Numbered from the stretch's first letter, positions 1 through 8,722 are shown. The stretch: DNA of 64,000 nucleotides from Acidiphilium multivorum AIU301 (GCF_000202835.1 NC_015186.1:1302001-1366000), one strand, 5' to 3'. Notes: a model not told the origin generated them from the sequence alone. Translations and numbers: made by a program.

Positions 1-586
1 TCGGCGCAGCACCAAACGCGGCGAACATGGACGAGAGGATTGGCGCCGGCGGCACGCGGATCTTGAAATTGTGCAGATCCGCCGGCGTCCTCACAGGCTT
101 CGTGCCGGAGGTGACGTTGCGGAATCCGTTTTCCCAACTCGGCCCGATCTGGTGCATGCCGTGCGCGTCGATCTTCTTCGCGATATAGGCGCCGAGCGGA
201 CCGTCGACCGCCGCCCACACATCCTTCGGCGTGAGGAACGCGTAACCGATATTGACGATGCCGGCCGCCGGAATCGTCGTTGCCAGAATGGAACTGGCCA
301 TGTTCATGATCTGGATCCCGCCGAGCCTGGTCTGCGCGATCAGCTGCTTGTCGGTGCCGAGCTGCGCCGCGGGGTAGAGCTTGATCTCGAGCCCGCCATG
401 GGTCGCCTCGCGGATCGCCTTGATCGCCTGCGCCGCGCGGATGTTCACCGGATGGGTCGGCTCCTGGCCGGTGGCCATCTTCCAGCGAAACTGCGCCGCA
501 TCGCCCCTGCGGGTCAGGATCGCGAAGGCCGGCACGGATGCCGCCCCCGCCAGCAGCGTGCGCCGCCGGATCGTGTTATTGCTCAT
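1..586 (-). CDS. TRAP transporter substrate-binding protein, DctP family (3' end outside window)
   Basis: Periplasmic solute-binding subunit of a tripartite ATP-independent (TRAP) transporter, which delivers an organic acid or sugar acid to the membrane permease. The N-terminus has a twin-arginine-like leader (RRRTLL followed by a hydrophobic Ala-rich stretch and a DAAQ-type cleavage region). The mature part has DctP hallmarks such as KLYPAAQLGT followed by a G-Q-M/I-type segment. The start is set by a strong AAGGAGGAAAC ribosome site at 591-601. Only the first 195 codons are present. It is co-oriented with the transketolase/dehydrogenase genes, so it probably imports their substrate. The permease genes would lie outside the window. 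Confidence 0.85.
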   Translation of the reverse strand, partial: MSNNTIRRRTLLAGAASVPAFAILTRRGDAAQFRWKMATGQEPTHPVNIRAAQAIKAIREATHGGLEIKLYPAAQLGTDKQLIAQTRLGGIQIMNMASSILATTIPAAGIVNIGYAFLTPKDVWAAVDGPLGAYIAKKIDAHGMHQIGPSWENGFRNVTSGTKPVRTPADLHNFKIRVPPAPILSSMFAAFGAAP

Positions 587-637
587 CGTTGTTTCCTCCT
601 TTTGAAATGATGCAGCCATTACCTCGACGTTTTCATC

Positions 638-1642
638 TCAGAGCCACGCCCTGATCTGCCGCGCCATCGCTTCGGCCGAGATGCCGTAGCGGTCGTGCAG
701 CGTCGGCAGCGCGCCGGCCGCGAGAAACTCGTCCGGCAGGCCGATCTGCCGGAACCGGGGCGCGATGCCGGCGCGCAGCATCCCGGCCGCCACCGCCTCG
801 CCGAGCCCGCCGACCACCGTGTGGTTCTCGGCGACGACGACGAGACGCCCGCCCTTGCCGGCGGCGGCGAGGATCGTCTCAAGATCGAGCGGCTTGATCG
901 TCGCCGCGTGCAGCACCTCGACGCCGATGCGGTCCGCCTCCAGCATCTCGGCCGCCTGCAACGCGCGCATCGTGGCAAGCCCGGTCGAGATCACCAGAAC
1001 ATCGTTGCCTGTCCGGATCGTCTTGGCCTTCCCCAGCTCGAACGTGTAGCCATATTCGTCGAGGATCAGCGGCACGTTGCCGCGCAGCAGCCGCATGTAG
1101 ACCGGCCCGTCATGCGCCGCGATCGCCGGTGTCGCCTGCGCGATCTCGTGCGCATCGGCCGGATCGACGATGGTGAGATTCGGCATGCCGCGGAAGATCG
1201 CGATGTCCTCGGTCGCCTGATGGCTCGGCCCGTAGCCGGAGGTCAGGCCCGGCAGGGCGCAGACGATCTTCACGTTGAGCCGTTCTTCGGCGATCGCCAT
1301 GCAGATGAAGTCATAGGCGCGGCGGGCGGCGAACACGGCATAGGTCGTCACGAAGGGCAGCGCCCCCTCGCGCGCGAGGCCGGCGGCGGCCGACATCAGC
1401 AGCTGCTCGGCCATGCCCATCTGGTAGAAACGCTCCGGATAGGCCTTCGCGAAAATGTGCAGGTCGGTATATTTCGCGAGATCTGCGGTCAGCCCGACGA
1501 TCTCGGGGCGCATCTTCGCCAGTTCGACGAGCGCGTTGCCGAACGGCGCCGGCGCGGTGCGCTGGCCGGGTGCGGCGATCGAGGCGATCATCGCCGATGT
1601 GGTCAGGCGCGTCTTCGGCGCCCTGGTCTGTGCGGTGCTCAT
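638..1642 (-). CDS. transketolase, C-terminal (pyrimidine-binding) subunit
   Basis: A 334-residue protein matching the Pyr-domain plus C-terminal domain half of transketolase, which transfers two-carbon ketol units using thiamine diphosphate. It has the FxxxRAYD region (FAARRAYDFIC) and the G-P-S-H-Q loop (GYGPSHQATEDIA) of the family, and a typical C-terminal transketolase domain from about residue 210. The start is the ATG at 1642, which overlaps the stop of the N-terminal subunit (ATGA). That tight coupling fits a heteromeric split enzyme. An in-frame extension 18 codons longer exists but would run into the partner gene. Split transketolases beside transporters often act on unusual sugars; the substrate here is unknown. 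Confidence 0.85.
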   Translation of the reverse strand: MSTAQTRAPKTRLTTSAMIASIAAPGQRTAPAPFGNALVELAKMRPEIVGLTADLAKYTDLHIFAKAYPERFYQMGMAEQLLMSAAAGLAREGALPFVTTYAVFAARRAYDFICMAIAEERLNVKIVCALPGLTSGYGPSHQATEDIAIFRGMPNLTIVDPADAHEIAQATPAIAAHDGPVYMRLLRGNVPLILDEYGYTFELGKAKTIRTGNDVLVISTGLATMRALQAAEMLEADRIGVEVLHAATIKPLDLETILAAAGKGGRLVVVAENHTVVGGLGEAVAAGMLRAGIAPRFRQIGLPDEFLAAGALPTLHDRYGISAEAMARQIRAWL

Positions 1643-2538
1643 CACGGGGCCTTTGCGCTGAAATTGCCGTCGAGCAGGTCGATCGCCTGCTGCCATTCCT
1701 CGGCCTCGACGCGGAGGAAGTGGTTACGCTCGCGGGTTTCGAGGAAGGGCACGCCCTTCGCCATCTGGGTATCGCAGATCACGATGCGCGGCGCGGCGAC
1801 TTTCGCGGCGCGCGCGGCGTCGAAAGCGGCGACCACGGCGTCGATGTCGTTGCCGTCCACGCGCTGGGTATGCCAGCCGAAGGCGCGGAAGCGTTCGTGC
1901 AGCGGCTCGCGCGACGACATCGCCGAGGACGGTCCGTCCGCCTGCTGGTCATTGACATCGACGATGCCGATGAGGTTGTCGAGCTGCCAGTGCGCCGCCC
2001 CCATCACGCCTTCCCAGATCGAGCCCTCGTTCAGCTCGCCGTCGGAGAACAGCGTGTAGACGAAGGCGTCCGATTTTTTCCGCTTCAGGCCGAGCGCCAT
2101 GCCGACCGCGATGCCGACGCCGTGGCCGAGCGAGCCGCCGGTGATCTCCATGCCCGGCGTGTAGGCGGCCATGCCCGACATCGGCAGGCGGCTCTCGTCG
2201 GCGCCATAGGACTCGATCTCGCTCTCGGGCAGAATCCCCGCCTCGATCAGCGCCGCGTAAAGCGCGATCGCATAATGGCCGATCGACAGCAGGAAGCGGT
2301 CGCGCCCCTCCCAGTGCACGTCGTCCGGCCGGTAGCGCAGCGCATGGAAATAGGACACCGCGAGCACATCGGCGATGCCGAGCGCCTGCGCGATATAGCC
2401 CTGCCCCTGCACTTCGCCCATCCGCAGCGCGTGCCGGCGGATGCGATAGGCCCGCTCGCGCAGCGAAACGTTCGAGCCGGCATGGGGGAAGCCGCCATTG
2501 CGGGCTTCCGGGGACAAGACCTGTTTGGTGGAAGACAT
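1642..2538 (-). CDS. transketolase, N-terminal (thiamine diphosphate-binding) subunit
   Basis: A 298-residue partner of the downstream gene. It carries the ThDP pyrophosphate-binding motif, which begins GDG in the family and reads SDGELNEGSIWE here, ending with the conserved Asn near DVNDQQ. GSLGHGVGIAVGMAL upstream is the classical transketolase N-half signature. Start ATG at 2538 gives an N-terminus typical of split transketolases (RERAYRIRRHALRM). A longer in-frame reading into the dehydrogenase gene was rejected because it is only the shadow of that gene. The order is dehydrogenase, Tkt-N, Tkt-C, TRAP protein, all on the minus strand, suggesting one catabolic operon. Confidence 0.87.
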   Translation of the reverse strand: MSSTKQVLSPEARNGGFPHAGSNVSLRERAYRIRRHALRMGEVQGQGYIAQALGIADVLAVSYFHALRYRPDDVHWEGRDRFLLSIGHYAIALYAALIEAGILPESEIESYGADESRLPMSGMAAYTPGMEITGGSLGHGVGIAVGMALGLKRKKSDAFVYTLFSDGELNEGSIWEGVMGAAHWQLDNLIGIVDVNDQQADGPSSAMSSREPLHERFRAFGWHTQRVDGNDIDAVVAAFDAARAAKVAAPRIVICDTQMAKGVPFLETRERNHFLRVEAEEWQQAIDLLDGNFSAKAP

Positions 2539-2567
2539 GGGGCAGAATTCCCGGCGCTGTTTCTGGA

Positions 2568-3317
2568 TCAGTGGATCAGCATGCCGCCATTGACGTCGAT
2601 CACCGCGCCCGTGACATAGGCGGAGAGATCGGAGGCGAGGAACAGGAAGATCCGCGCCACGTCCTCGGCGGTTCCGAGCCGGCCGATCGGAATCCCCTTC
2701 AGGATCTCGGCGCGCATCTCGTCGGTCAGCTTGCCGCCGGTGATCTCGGTCTGGATCAGCCCGGGCGTCACCGAATTCACGCGGATGCCGGCGGGGCCGA
2801 ACTCGCGCGCCATCGCCTTGGCGAGGCCGAGCACGCCGGCCTTCGCCGCCGAATAGTGCGGCCCGCCGAAAATCCCGCCGCCGCGCTGCGCCGAAACCGA
2901 CGACATGCACGCGATCGAGCCGCTGCCACGCGCGCTCATATGCGGCAAAAACGCCTGGCTGAGATGGAACACGCCGGTGAGGTTGACGTCGATCACCCGC
3001 TCCCAGTTCCGCGCCTCGATCTCCAGCAGCCGCAACGGTTCGGTGATGCCGGCATTGTTGATCAGGATGTCGGCCTGGCCGAACGCGCCGATCACCCGGC
3101 GCGCCGCCTCATCGCAGGCCGCGCGGTCGGTGACGTCGCAGGCCACGCCGAGATGCCCGGCGCCGAGCGACGCCGCTGCCTCGTCGGAAGCCTCCTGATC
3201 GAGATCGAGAATGGCGACCCGCGCGCCATGTTCGGCGAACAGCCGTGCGGTCGCGAGGCCGATCCCCTTCTTGCTCGCGCCACCAGATATGACTGCGGTC
3301 TTGCCCTTGAGCAGCAT
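2568..3317 (-). CDS. short-chain dehydrogenase/reductase (SDR)
   Basis: A 249-residue classical SDR that oxidises or reduces a sugar, polyol or similar alcohol with NAD(P). Visible motifs are the nucleotide-binding glycine motif (SGGASKKGIG, residues about 11-20), NNAG near residue 88, the catalytic Ser and Y-x-x-x-K (HYSAAKAG), and the C-terminal DVNGGMLIH. Asp at the end of beta-2 (LDLDQ) suggests a preference for NAD. It is the first gene of the minus-strand catabolic operon and is divergent from the LysR gene, with about 100 bp between them. The substrate cannot be deduced from sequence alone. Confidence 0.85.
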   Translation of the reverse strand: MLLKGKTAVISGGASKKGIGLATARLFAEHGARVAILDLDQEASDEAAASLGAGHLGVACDVTDRAACDEAARRVIGAFGQADILINNAGITEPLRLLEIEARNWERVIDVNLTGVFHLSQAFLPHMSARGSGSIACMSSVSAQRGGGIFGGPHYSAAKAGVLGLAKAMAREFGPAGIRVNSVTPGLIQTEITGGKLTDEMRAEILKGIPIGRLGTAEDVARIFLFLASDLSAYVTGAVIDVNGGMLIH

Positions 3318-3361
3318 GCGTTTCCTCCGTGTATCCGAAACGGAGAAAAGCGCCTGACGAA

Positions 3362-3407
3362 TGAAATTTCAAAAGGATAATTTGCATAAATCGGTGAATC
3401 TGGTTCA
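3362..3407. promoter_or_regulatory. candidate LysR operators between SDR and LysR genes
   Basis: The SDR/LysR divergent gap contains two short palindromes: TGAAATTTCA at 3362-3371 and TGAA-N5-TTCA at 3395-3407. AT-rich DNA separates them (around TTTGCATAAAT). LysR-type proteins typically bind T-N11-A style dyads in such gaps and control both directions. Function is inferred from position. Confidence 0.4.
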
Positions 3408-3420
3408 TCTGTGTTTCGCC

Positions 3421-4326
3421 ATGCTGAACACCATTCCGCTGTCCATGCTGCGCGCCTTCGAGGCCGCCGGGCGAACCGGCTCCTTCCGCGCCGCCGCCGC
3501 CGAACTCAACCTGACGCCGAGCGCGGTGAGCCACGCGATCCGCAAGCTCGAAGACCTGCTCGGCGTCCGGCTGTTCCTGCGACAGGCCAGGACGATCGAG
3601 ATGACCACCGAGGGACAGACGCTGATGCGCCATGTCGCGGAGGCGTTCGACACGCTGCGGCGGGGCATGCAGGCCGTCTCCACCCGCGCGCCGCGCCTGT
3701 TGCGCCTGCATGTCGCGCCGAGCTTCGCGACCCAGTGGCTCGCGCCGCGGCTGCAACGCTTTCTCGCGGCGAACCCGCAGGTCGAGGTGCGCATCGCCGC
3801 GAGTACCGACTATGCCCGCTTCAGCGACGGCGCCTTCGACGCCGACATCGTCTACGCGGCGGCGCCGACCGCGCGGGTCATGCCCGGCATGGTGCGGATT
3901 TCCCTCGGCGAGGAAACCGTGACACCGCTCTGCGCGCCCGCGCTTGCGGCGCGGATCACGAGCCCGGCCGATCTGGTGCAGGAAACGCTGATCCACAGCG
4001 ACAACAAGATGCTGCGCTGGCCCGACTGGTTCGCCGCCAACGGGCTGAGCACGCCGGCGCCGCACGGCCTGCGCTTCGACCGCAGCTTCCTCGCCATCAG
4101 CATGGCGGCCGACGGACTCGGTGTCGCCCTCGAATCAACCAGGCTGGCCGAACGCGAGATCGCCGGCGGCCGGCTGGTGGCCCCGCTGCGGGGACGCTCG
4201 GTCGACCTGCATTATCTCGCGCATTTCCTCGTCTATCCGCAGCCCAGCCAGGCCAATCCGCTGATCTCGCGATTTTCCGCCTGGCTGCAGCAGGAACTCG
4301 CCGCATCGCCTCACTCGAAGATATAA
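3421..4326 (+). CDS. LysR-family transcriptional regulator (GcvA-like)
   Basis: About 301 residues. The N-terminal winged helix-turn-helix (LSMLRAFEAAGRTGSFRAAA, then LTPSAVSHAIRKLE) is a textbook LysR domain, followed by a periplasmic-binding-like effector domain (from about residue 90). The start at 3421 places MLNTIPLSMLRAF at the N-terminus as in GcvA-type relatives; an in-frame ATG at 3361 would add 20 atypical residues. It is divergent from the SDR-transketolase-TRAP operon, its likely target. Its 3' end overlaps the 3' end of kdpE by 16 bp on the opposite strand. Confidence 0.88.
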   Translation: MLNTIPLSMLRAFEAAGRTGSFRAAAAELNLTPSAVSHAIRKLEDLLGVRLFLRQARTIEMTTEGQTLMRHVAEAFDTLRRGMQAVSTRAPRLLRLHVAPSFATQWLAPRLQRFLAANPQVEVRIAASTDYARFSDGAFDADIVYAAAPTARVMPGMVRISLGEETVTPLCAPALAARITSPADLVQETLIHSDNKMLRWPDWFAANGLSTPAPHGLRFDRSFLAISMAADGLGVALESTRLAEREIAGGRLVAPLRGRSVDLHYLAHFLVYPQPSQANPLISRFSAWLQQELAASPHSKI

Positions 4327-5006
4327 CCGAGCCCCGGCCGCGTCCTGATGTGCCGGTCCGCGAACGTCCCGAGTTTCTGGCGGATGTTGCGGATATAGAT
4401 GCGGATGTAGGTGCGGTCGGAGTCATGCACCCCGCCCCAGCCGGCACGCAGGATGTCGTCATGCGTCACCAGCTTGCCGCGATGCCGCGCCAGCGCCGCC
4501 AGGATCCGGAATTCGGTCTTGGTGAAATGGATCTCGGCGCCGTCGAGGCTGACGCTGCGGGCCGCCTCGTCGATCCGCAGCCCGTCGATCTCGATCGCCT
4601 CGGTCGGCACCCCCTGCCCGGTCGCGATCAGGCGGAAGGCGTTGCGGATGCGCGCGAGCAGCTCGCCGAGGCCGAAGGGTTTCTCGACATAGTCGTTCGC
4701 TCCCGCGTCGAACGCCGCGATCTTCTGCGCCTCCTGGTCCCGCGCCGAAAGCACGATCACCGGCACATCCGAGAATTCCCGCAGCTTCACGATCACGTCC
4801 TGGCCGTCGAGATCGGGCAGGCCGAGATCGAGCAGGATCACGTCCGGCACCATCGTCGCCGCCAGCCGCAACGCCTCCGCCCCCCGCTCCGCCCGCAGCA
4901 CGACATATCCCGCCGCCTCCAGCGCCGGCTTGAGGAAGCGGTGGATCTGCGGCTCGTCATCCACCACCAGCACGCGGCCGGTCTCGATCCGCTTCGCCTC
5001 GGTCAT
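4311..5006 (-). CDS. kdpE: response regulator KdpE
   Basis: A 231-residue OmpR-family response regulator that activates the kdp potassium-uptake operon. The receiver domain has the acidic pair D16-D17, phospho-acceptor D60 in LLDLGLPD, and K109 in EKPFG. The C-terminal winged-helix DNA-binding domain ends with RTRPGLGYIFE. The start ATG overlaps the kdpD stop (ATGA at 5003-5006), so the sensor and regulator are translationally coupled. The 3' end overlaps the convergent LysR gene. Confidence 0.95.
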   Translation of the reverse strand: MTEAKRIETGRVLVVDDEPQIHRFLKPALEAAGYVVLRAERGAEALRLAATMVPDVILLDLGLPDLDGQDVIVKLREFSDVPVIVLSARDQEAQKIAAFDAGANDYVEKPFGLGELLARIRNAFRLIATGQGVPTEAIEIDGLRIDEAARSVSLDGAEIHFTKTEFRILAALARHRGKLVTHDDILRAGWGGVHDSDRTYIRIYIRNIRQKLGTFADRHIRTRPGLGYIFE

Positions 5007-7606
5007 GGCACCGGCAGCTCCACGCGGATGATCGTTCCCGGCAGCCCGTCCGCCGGCAGGTCGCGCCGCGGGCTCTCGGCGGCGATCGTCCCGCCCATCG
5101 CCTCGACGAAGGCCCGCGCGATCGCCAGCCCCAGCCCCGTGCCGGGCGCCACGCGGTCGCCCCGCACCACCCGGAAGAAGCTGTCGAACACATGCGGCAG
5201 ATCCTCGGGCGGAATTCCCACCCCCTCATCGGCGACCGACAGCACGACGCTGTCCCCCGCGCGCCGCGCGAACACCGAGATCGCCCCGCCCTCGGGCCCG
5301 TATTTCACCGCGTTCTCCAGCAGATTGACCAGCACCTGTTCCAGCAGCGCCGGATCGGCGCGCACCGTGGCCGCGTCTTCGGGAATGTTGACCGCGGTGT
5401 GGAACGCCTCCTTCACCCGCGCCACCGCGTGTTCCACCACCGGCGCAAGATCCACCTTCTCGTGCCGGGCAACGATCTCGCCCGTCTCGATCCGCGCCAT
5501 CCCGGTGATGTTGGCGAGAAACCGCGTCATCCGCCCGACATCCTCGACGATGCTGGCCAGCAGGTCGCGCCGCGTCGCTTCCGGCAGCTCGCCATCCGCT
5601 TCCGCCAGCGTCTCGGCCGCGCCGCGGATCGCGGTCAGCGGCGTGCGCAGGTCGTGCGAGAGCGAGGAGAGCAGCGCCGTGCGCAGGCGCTGCGTCGACT
5701 CATGCGCCCGCGCCTCCGCCGCGCTGGTGGCCAGCCGCAGCCGTTCGGCGGCCAGCGCGGCCTGGTCGGCGAGCGCGCTGAGCGTCTGGATCACCGGCTC
5801 GGCCGGGGGGGTCTCGGGCCGCACGCCGAGCACGCCGATCGCCCCTGCCTCGGTCGCCAGCGGCTGGAACCGCCAGGCCGATGCGGGCAGCGTCGTCGTG
5901 CCCATGCCGGTGGCCACGCGATTGCGCCAGGCGAATTCCGCCGCCGCCACCGCCGCCTCGTCGAACCCGCCGGCGCGGGGCAGCCCGTCGTCCCGTGCGA
6001 GGAGCAGCACCGCCTCGCCGGCCAGCGCCCGCGCCTCCGCTTCCACCACCGCGGCCAGCCCCGCCTCGTCCGAAACCTGCGCCAGCGCGCGGCCGAACAG
6101 CGTGATCCGCCGCAGCGCCTCGATCCGCGTGCGCGCGGTCTCCGCCTCCGCCCGCACCCGCCCTGCCAGCGAGCCGGTCAGCACGCCGACGACGAGAAAC
6201 GCGAACAGCGCGGTCACGTCCCGCGGGTTGGTCACCGAAAGCGTGTAGATCGGCGGGAGAAAGAAGAAATTCCACAGCACGAAGCCGGTCAGCGCCGCGA
6301 AGATGCCGACGCTGCGGCCATACAGGCTCGCCATGCCGACGACGATCGCGGTGAAAACATACCCCATCGCCTCGGCCGGCAGCACGCCGCGCAAGGCGAA
6401 CCCGCCGATCGTCGTCAGGATCATGATGCCGAGGCTGATACCGAAAGGCATCAGCTTCGGCGGCGGCGCGCGATGCGGCGGCGCCGGCCGGCTCGCCGCG
6501 GGATCGGGAACCACATGCAGCGCATAGGCCCGCGCGCCCCGCGCAAGCCGCGAGGCGAGTCCGCGCCGCCACCGCCACCGACCACGGCCGCGCGCGATCA
6601 CGATATGCGCGACGTTCTGCCGCGCCGCCGCATCGAGCAGGGCGGCGAACACATCCGCGTTTGTCGTCGTCTCGACGGTGCCGCCAAGCTGGATCGCGAG
6701 ATCGAGCGCCGGTTGCACGGCCATGCCGGTCGCCGCCCGCTCGGCATGGAAGGCGAAGAACGGCGCGCGCAGCGCCTCGGCCAGCCGGGAGGCGTGCCGC
6801 ACCACCTGCTCCGCCGCCTCGCCGGCCTCGACCACCGCCATCACCCGCTCCGCCGCAGGCCAGGGACCTGCGATCGCCTGCGCGCGCATATAGGCGGCGA
6901 TGTCGCGATCGACATGCTGCGCCACCCGCCGCAGCGCCATCTCGCGCAGCGCGGCGAGATTCCCCGGCCGGAAGAAGCCGCCCAGCGCCCGCCGCGCGAC
7001 ATCCGGCCGGTAGACCAGCCCCTGCTTCAGCCGCGTCCGCAATTCCTCCGGCGGCAGGTCGATCAGCTCGATGTCGTCGGCAAGGCCGAGCACCGTGTCG
7101 GGCAGCGTTTCCGCCACCCGGATACCGGTAATCCGCGCCACCTGGTCGTTCAGGCTTTCGAGATGCTGGACGTTCAGCGTGGTCCAGACATTGATCCCCG
7201 CCTCCAGCAGCGCCGCGACGTCCTGCCAGCGCTTGGCATGGCGCAGGCCCGGCGCGTTGGCATGCGCAAGCTCGTCGACCAGCAGCAGCGCCGGCCGCCG
7301 CTTCAGCGCGGCATCGAGATCGAATTCCTCCAGCAGCCGGCCGCGATAGGGCACGATCCGCCGCGGCAGCACCGGCAGGTCGGCGAGCTGTTCCGCCGTT
7401 TCGGCGCGCCCGTGCGTCTCGACCAGGCCGACGACGACATCCGTTCCCGTCTCGAAGCGCCGCCGCGCCGCGGCCAGCATTTCCCACGTCTTGCCGACCC
7501 CTGGGGCCGCGCCGAGGAAAATCTTGAGCTGCCCGCGCCCGTCACTGTTCGCGCGGGCGAGCAGCGCGTCCGGGTCGGGCCGGTTCTCTGGCGATGCGGA
7601 TCCCAT
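5003..7606 (-). CDS. kdpD: sensor histidine kinase KdpD
   Basis: An 867-residue membrane sensor kinase for potassium limitation or osmotic stress that phosphorylates KdpE. The order is: N-terminal KdpD domain with Walker A GAAPGVGKT (32-40) and Walker B-like LLVDELAH (108-115); a universal-stress-protein-like region about 250-370; four closely spaced transmembrane helices about 385-485; a GAF-like region; HisKA with the phospho-acceptor H651 in SLSHDLRTPL; then HATPase with NLLENAVKYG and DEGVGIPPED. The length is normal for KdpD. It is separated from kdpC by more than 1.1 kb of atypical DNA, so it may have its own promoter near the palindrome at 7704-7719. Confidence 0.95.
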   Translation of the reverse strand: MGSASPENRPDPDALLARANSDGRGQLKIFLGAAPGVGKTWEMLAAARRRFETGTDVVVGLVETHGRAETAEQLADLPVLPRRIVPYRGRLLEEFDLDAALKRRPALLLVDELAHANAPGLRHAKRWQDVAALLEAGINVWTTLNVQHLESLNDQVARITGIRVAETLPDTVLGLADDIELIDLPPEELRTRLKQGLVYRPDVARRALGGFFRPGNLAALREMALRRVAQHVDRDIAAYMRAQAIAGPWPAAERVMAVVEAGEAAEQVVRHASRLAEALRAPFFAFHAERAATGMAVQPALDLAIQLGGTVETTTNADVFAALLDAAARQNVAHIVIARGRGRWRWRRGLASRLARGARAYALHVVPDPAASRPAPPHRAPPPKLMPFGISLGIMILTTIGGFALRGVLPAEAMGYVFTAIVVGMASLYGRSVGIFAALTGFVLWNFFFLPPIYTLSVTNPRDVTALFAFLVVGVLTGSLAGRVRAEAETARTRIEALRRITLFGRALAQVSDEAGLAAVVEAEARALAGEAVLLLARDDGLPRAGGFDEAAVAAAEFAWRNRVATGMGTTTLPASAWRFQPLATEAGAIGVLGVRPETPPAEPVIQTLSALADQAALAAERLRLATSAAEARAHESTQRLRTALLSSLSHDLRTPLTAIRGAAETLAEADGELPEATRRDLLASIVEDVGRMTRFLANITGMARIETGEIVARHEKVDLAPVVEHAVARVKEAFHTAVNIPEDAATVRADPALLEQVLVNLLENAVKYGPEGGAISVFARRAGDSVVLSVADEGVGIPPEDLPHVFDSFFRVVRGDRVAPGTGLGLAIARAFVEAMGGTIAAESPRRDLPADGLPGTIIRVELPVP

Positions 7607-8205
7607 GCGGGATGATCACGCCATCTCCGGCAGGCGCGCAAGCCCCGGCGCCGGTCCCCGCCGCCTGACGCCGTCCGGCGCCCCGCCAGGGTGAGGTTCA
7701 ACCTGAGTATCGATACTCACAAAAATGCTCAAACGTCCTGTTTCCACGCGCCGCGGGTAAATATACGCAGCTCGGTTAAAGCGGATGGCGCGATTCTCTC
7801 CAAGCCGCAACAATGATGTTCCAAAGCCTGGATAATAGCCGCCGGACACGTGATTTGCTGATCACCATTTTTCCGCGATTGTGCCGAGGGCGGAATCGGA
7901 ACAACACACCGGCCTCGACCACGCGGGTGACCTGGTTGCGCCCGGAGCCGTTCGAACTGAAATACTCGACCCATCCGCCCGGCGAGCAGGGCCTTTGCCG
8001 AATGCGTAATCGGTGAAGAGCCCCGCGCCGGACGAGGCGGCGATCAGCCGGTTGAGGTTGCGCCGGCGGGGCGCTGCTGCGGAATGGTGGCGAATCATGA
8101 TGCCTCCTTCAGGCTCTTGCTTCGCGGCTGCCTTGCAAGCTTTACCAAGGAACAAAATTCAGCCCTTTATCGACAACCAGAACGATACGATTTGATCTCG
8201 ATTTA
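7607..8205. other. gene-poor spacer between kdpD and the AT-rich membrane gene
   Basis: No convincing full gene. The best candidate is a minus-strand ORF at 7862-8098 (78 codons) with an excellent GAAGGAGGC ribosome site directly before its ATG. Its sequence reads like a real coding start (RRRNLNRLIAASSGAG) but then becomes Arg/Ser/Pro-rich. A more protein-like stretch (GWVEYFSSNGSGRNQVTRVV) continues in another minus-strand frame, to about 7785. That is the pattern expected of a frameshifted relic. No homology is recognised. Confidence 0.35.
7704..7719. promoter_or_regulatory. perfect 16-bp palindrome upstream of kdpD
   Basis: TGAGTATCGATACTCA is a perfect inverted repeat about 100 bp upstream of the kdpD start, in the gene-poor spacer. 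It looks like an operator for a dimeric regulator and suggests a separate kdpDE promoter. No matching site was noticed elsewhere in the kdp region. Confidence 0.45.
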
Positions 8206-8706
8206 TCACTCCCATGGATTGGGAAGCTCGGCGCCGTATAATTTGAAAGAAAAAAATGATAACAGTATTAAAGAAACAAGACTTATTATGATTGTCAGGA
8301 TGGACACCGTCGAGCAAATAAATATTTCAACAAAAATCGGCTTATATTTTGTCAAAAATAAAATTGAATATTCGATAACCATAATGGAAATAAATGGCTG
8401 AACGATCCTGAAAAGATAATCAGAAAAAAATTTTGTGTTGATATGCCTTTTCAACGAAAGCAATCTCATCAATATCGACGATGAAACAATAATCCATGGC
8501 AAAATGCTTGACTCCAGTAAATTTTTTTCTCCTATGCCAATTTTCCTATTCATCAAATAAAATATGACTATCGAAAATACCATCAACCACATGATGGCCC
8601 AGACCGTGAAAAGCCGCATCGTTATACGTGGCACAACTTCCAGCGAATGAACGTGCGGCATCTGATGTCTTTTCTTGCCCACGGCGGCTTTCCGTTTATC
8701 CGGCAT
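8206..8706 (-). CDS. hypothetical multi-pass membrane protein, AT-rich
   Basis: Up to 166 residues, not recognised. About four hydrophobic segments are visible (about residues 31-52, 67-82, 103-117 and 125-155) separated by short basic loops. It lies only 17 bp after the kdpC stop on the same strand, so it can be read as part of the kdp transcript. Base composition is strikingly unlike the neighbours: 8341-8400 has only 14 G/C in 60 bases. The start is uncertain: ATG codons at 8706, 8661 and 8616 all lack a strong ribosome site, and 8616 begins right at the first hydrophobic segment. The composition suggests recent acquisition. Confidence 0.55.
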   Translation of the reverse strand: MPDKRKAAVGKKRHQMPHVHSLEVVPRITMRLFTVWAIMWLMVFSIVIFYLMNRKIGIGEKNLLESSILPWIIVSSSILMRLLSLKRHINTKFFSDYLFRIVQPFISIMVIEYSILFLTKYKPIFVEIFICSTVSILTIIISLVSLILLSFFSFKLYGAELPNPWE

Positions 8707-8722
8707 CGCAGCATGAAATCCG

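Noticed and set aside
3411-7615. Very long plus-strand ORFs (945 and 807 codons) opposite LysR/kdpE/kdpD
   Set aside because: They are Arg/His/Pro-rich antisense shadows created by high GC; real motifs (HisKA, Walker A, receiver Asp) are all on the minus-strand frames.
8084-8401. 105-codon plus-strand ORF in the AT-rich block
   Set aside because: It is antisense to the membrane protein frame, lacks a ribosome site and has no membrane or domain pattern.
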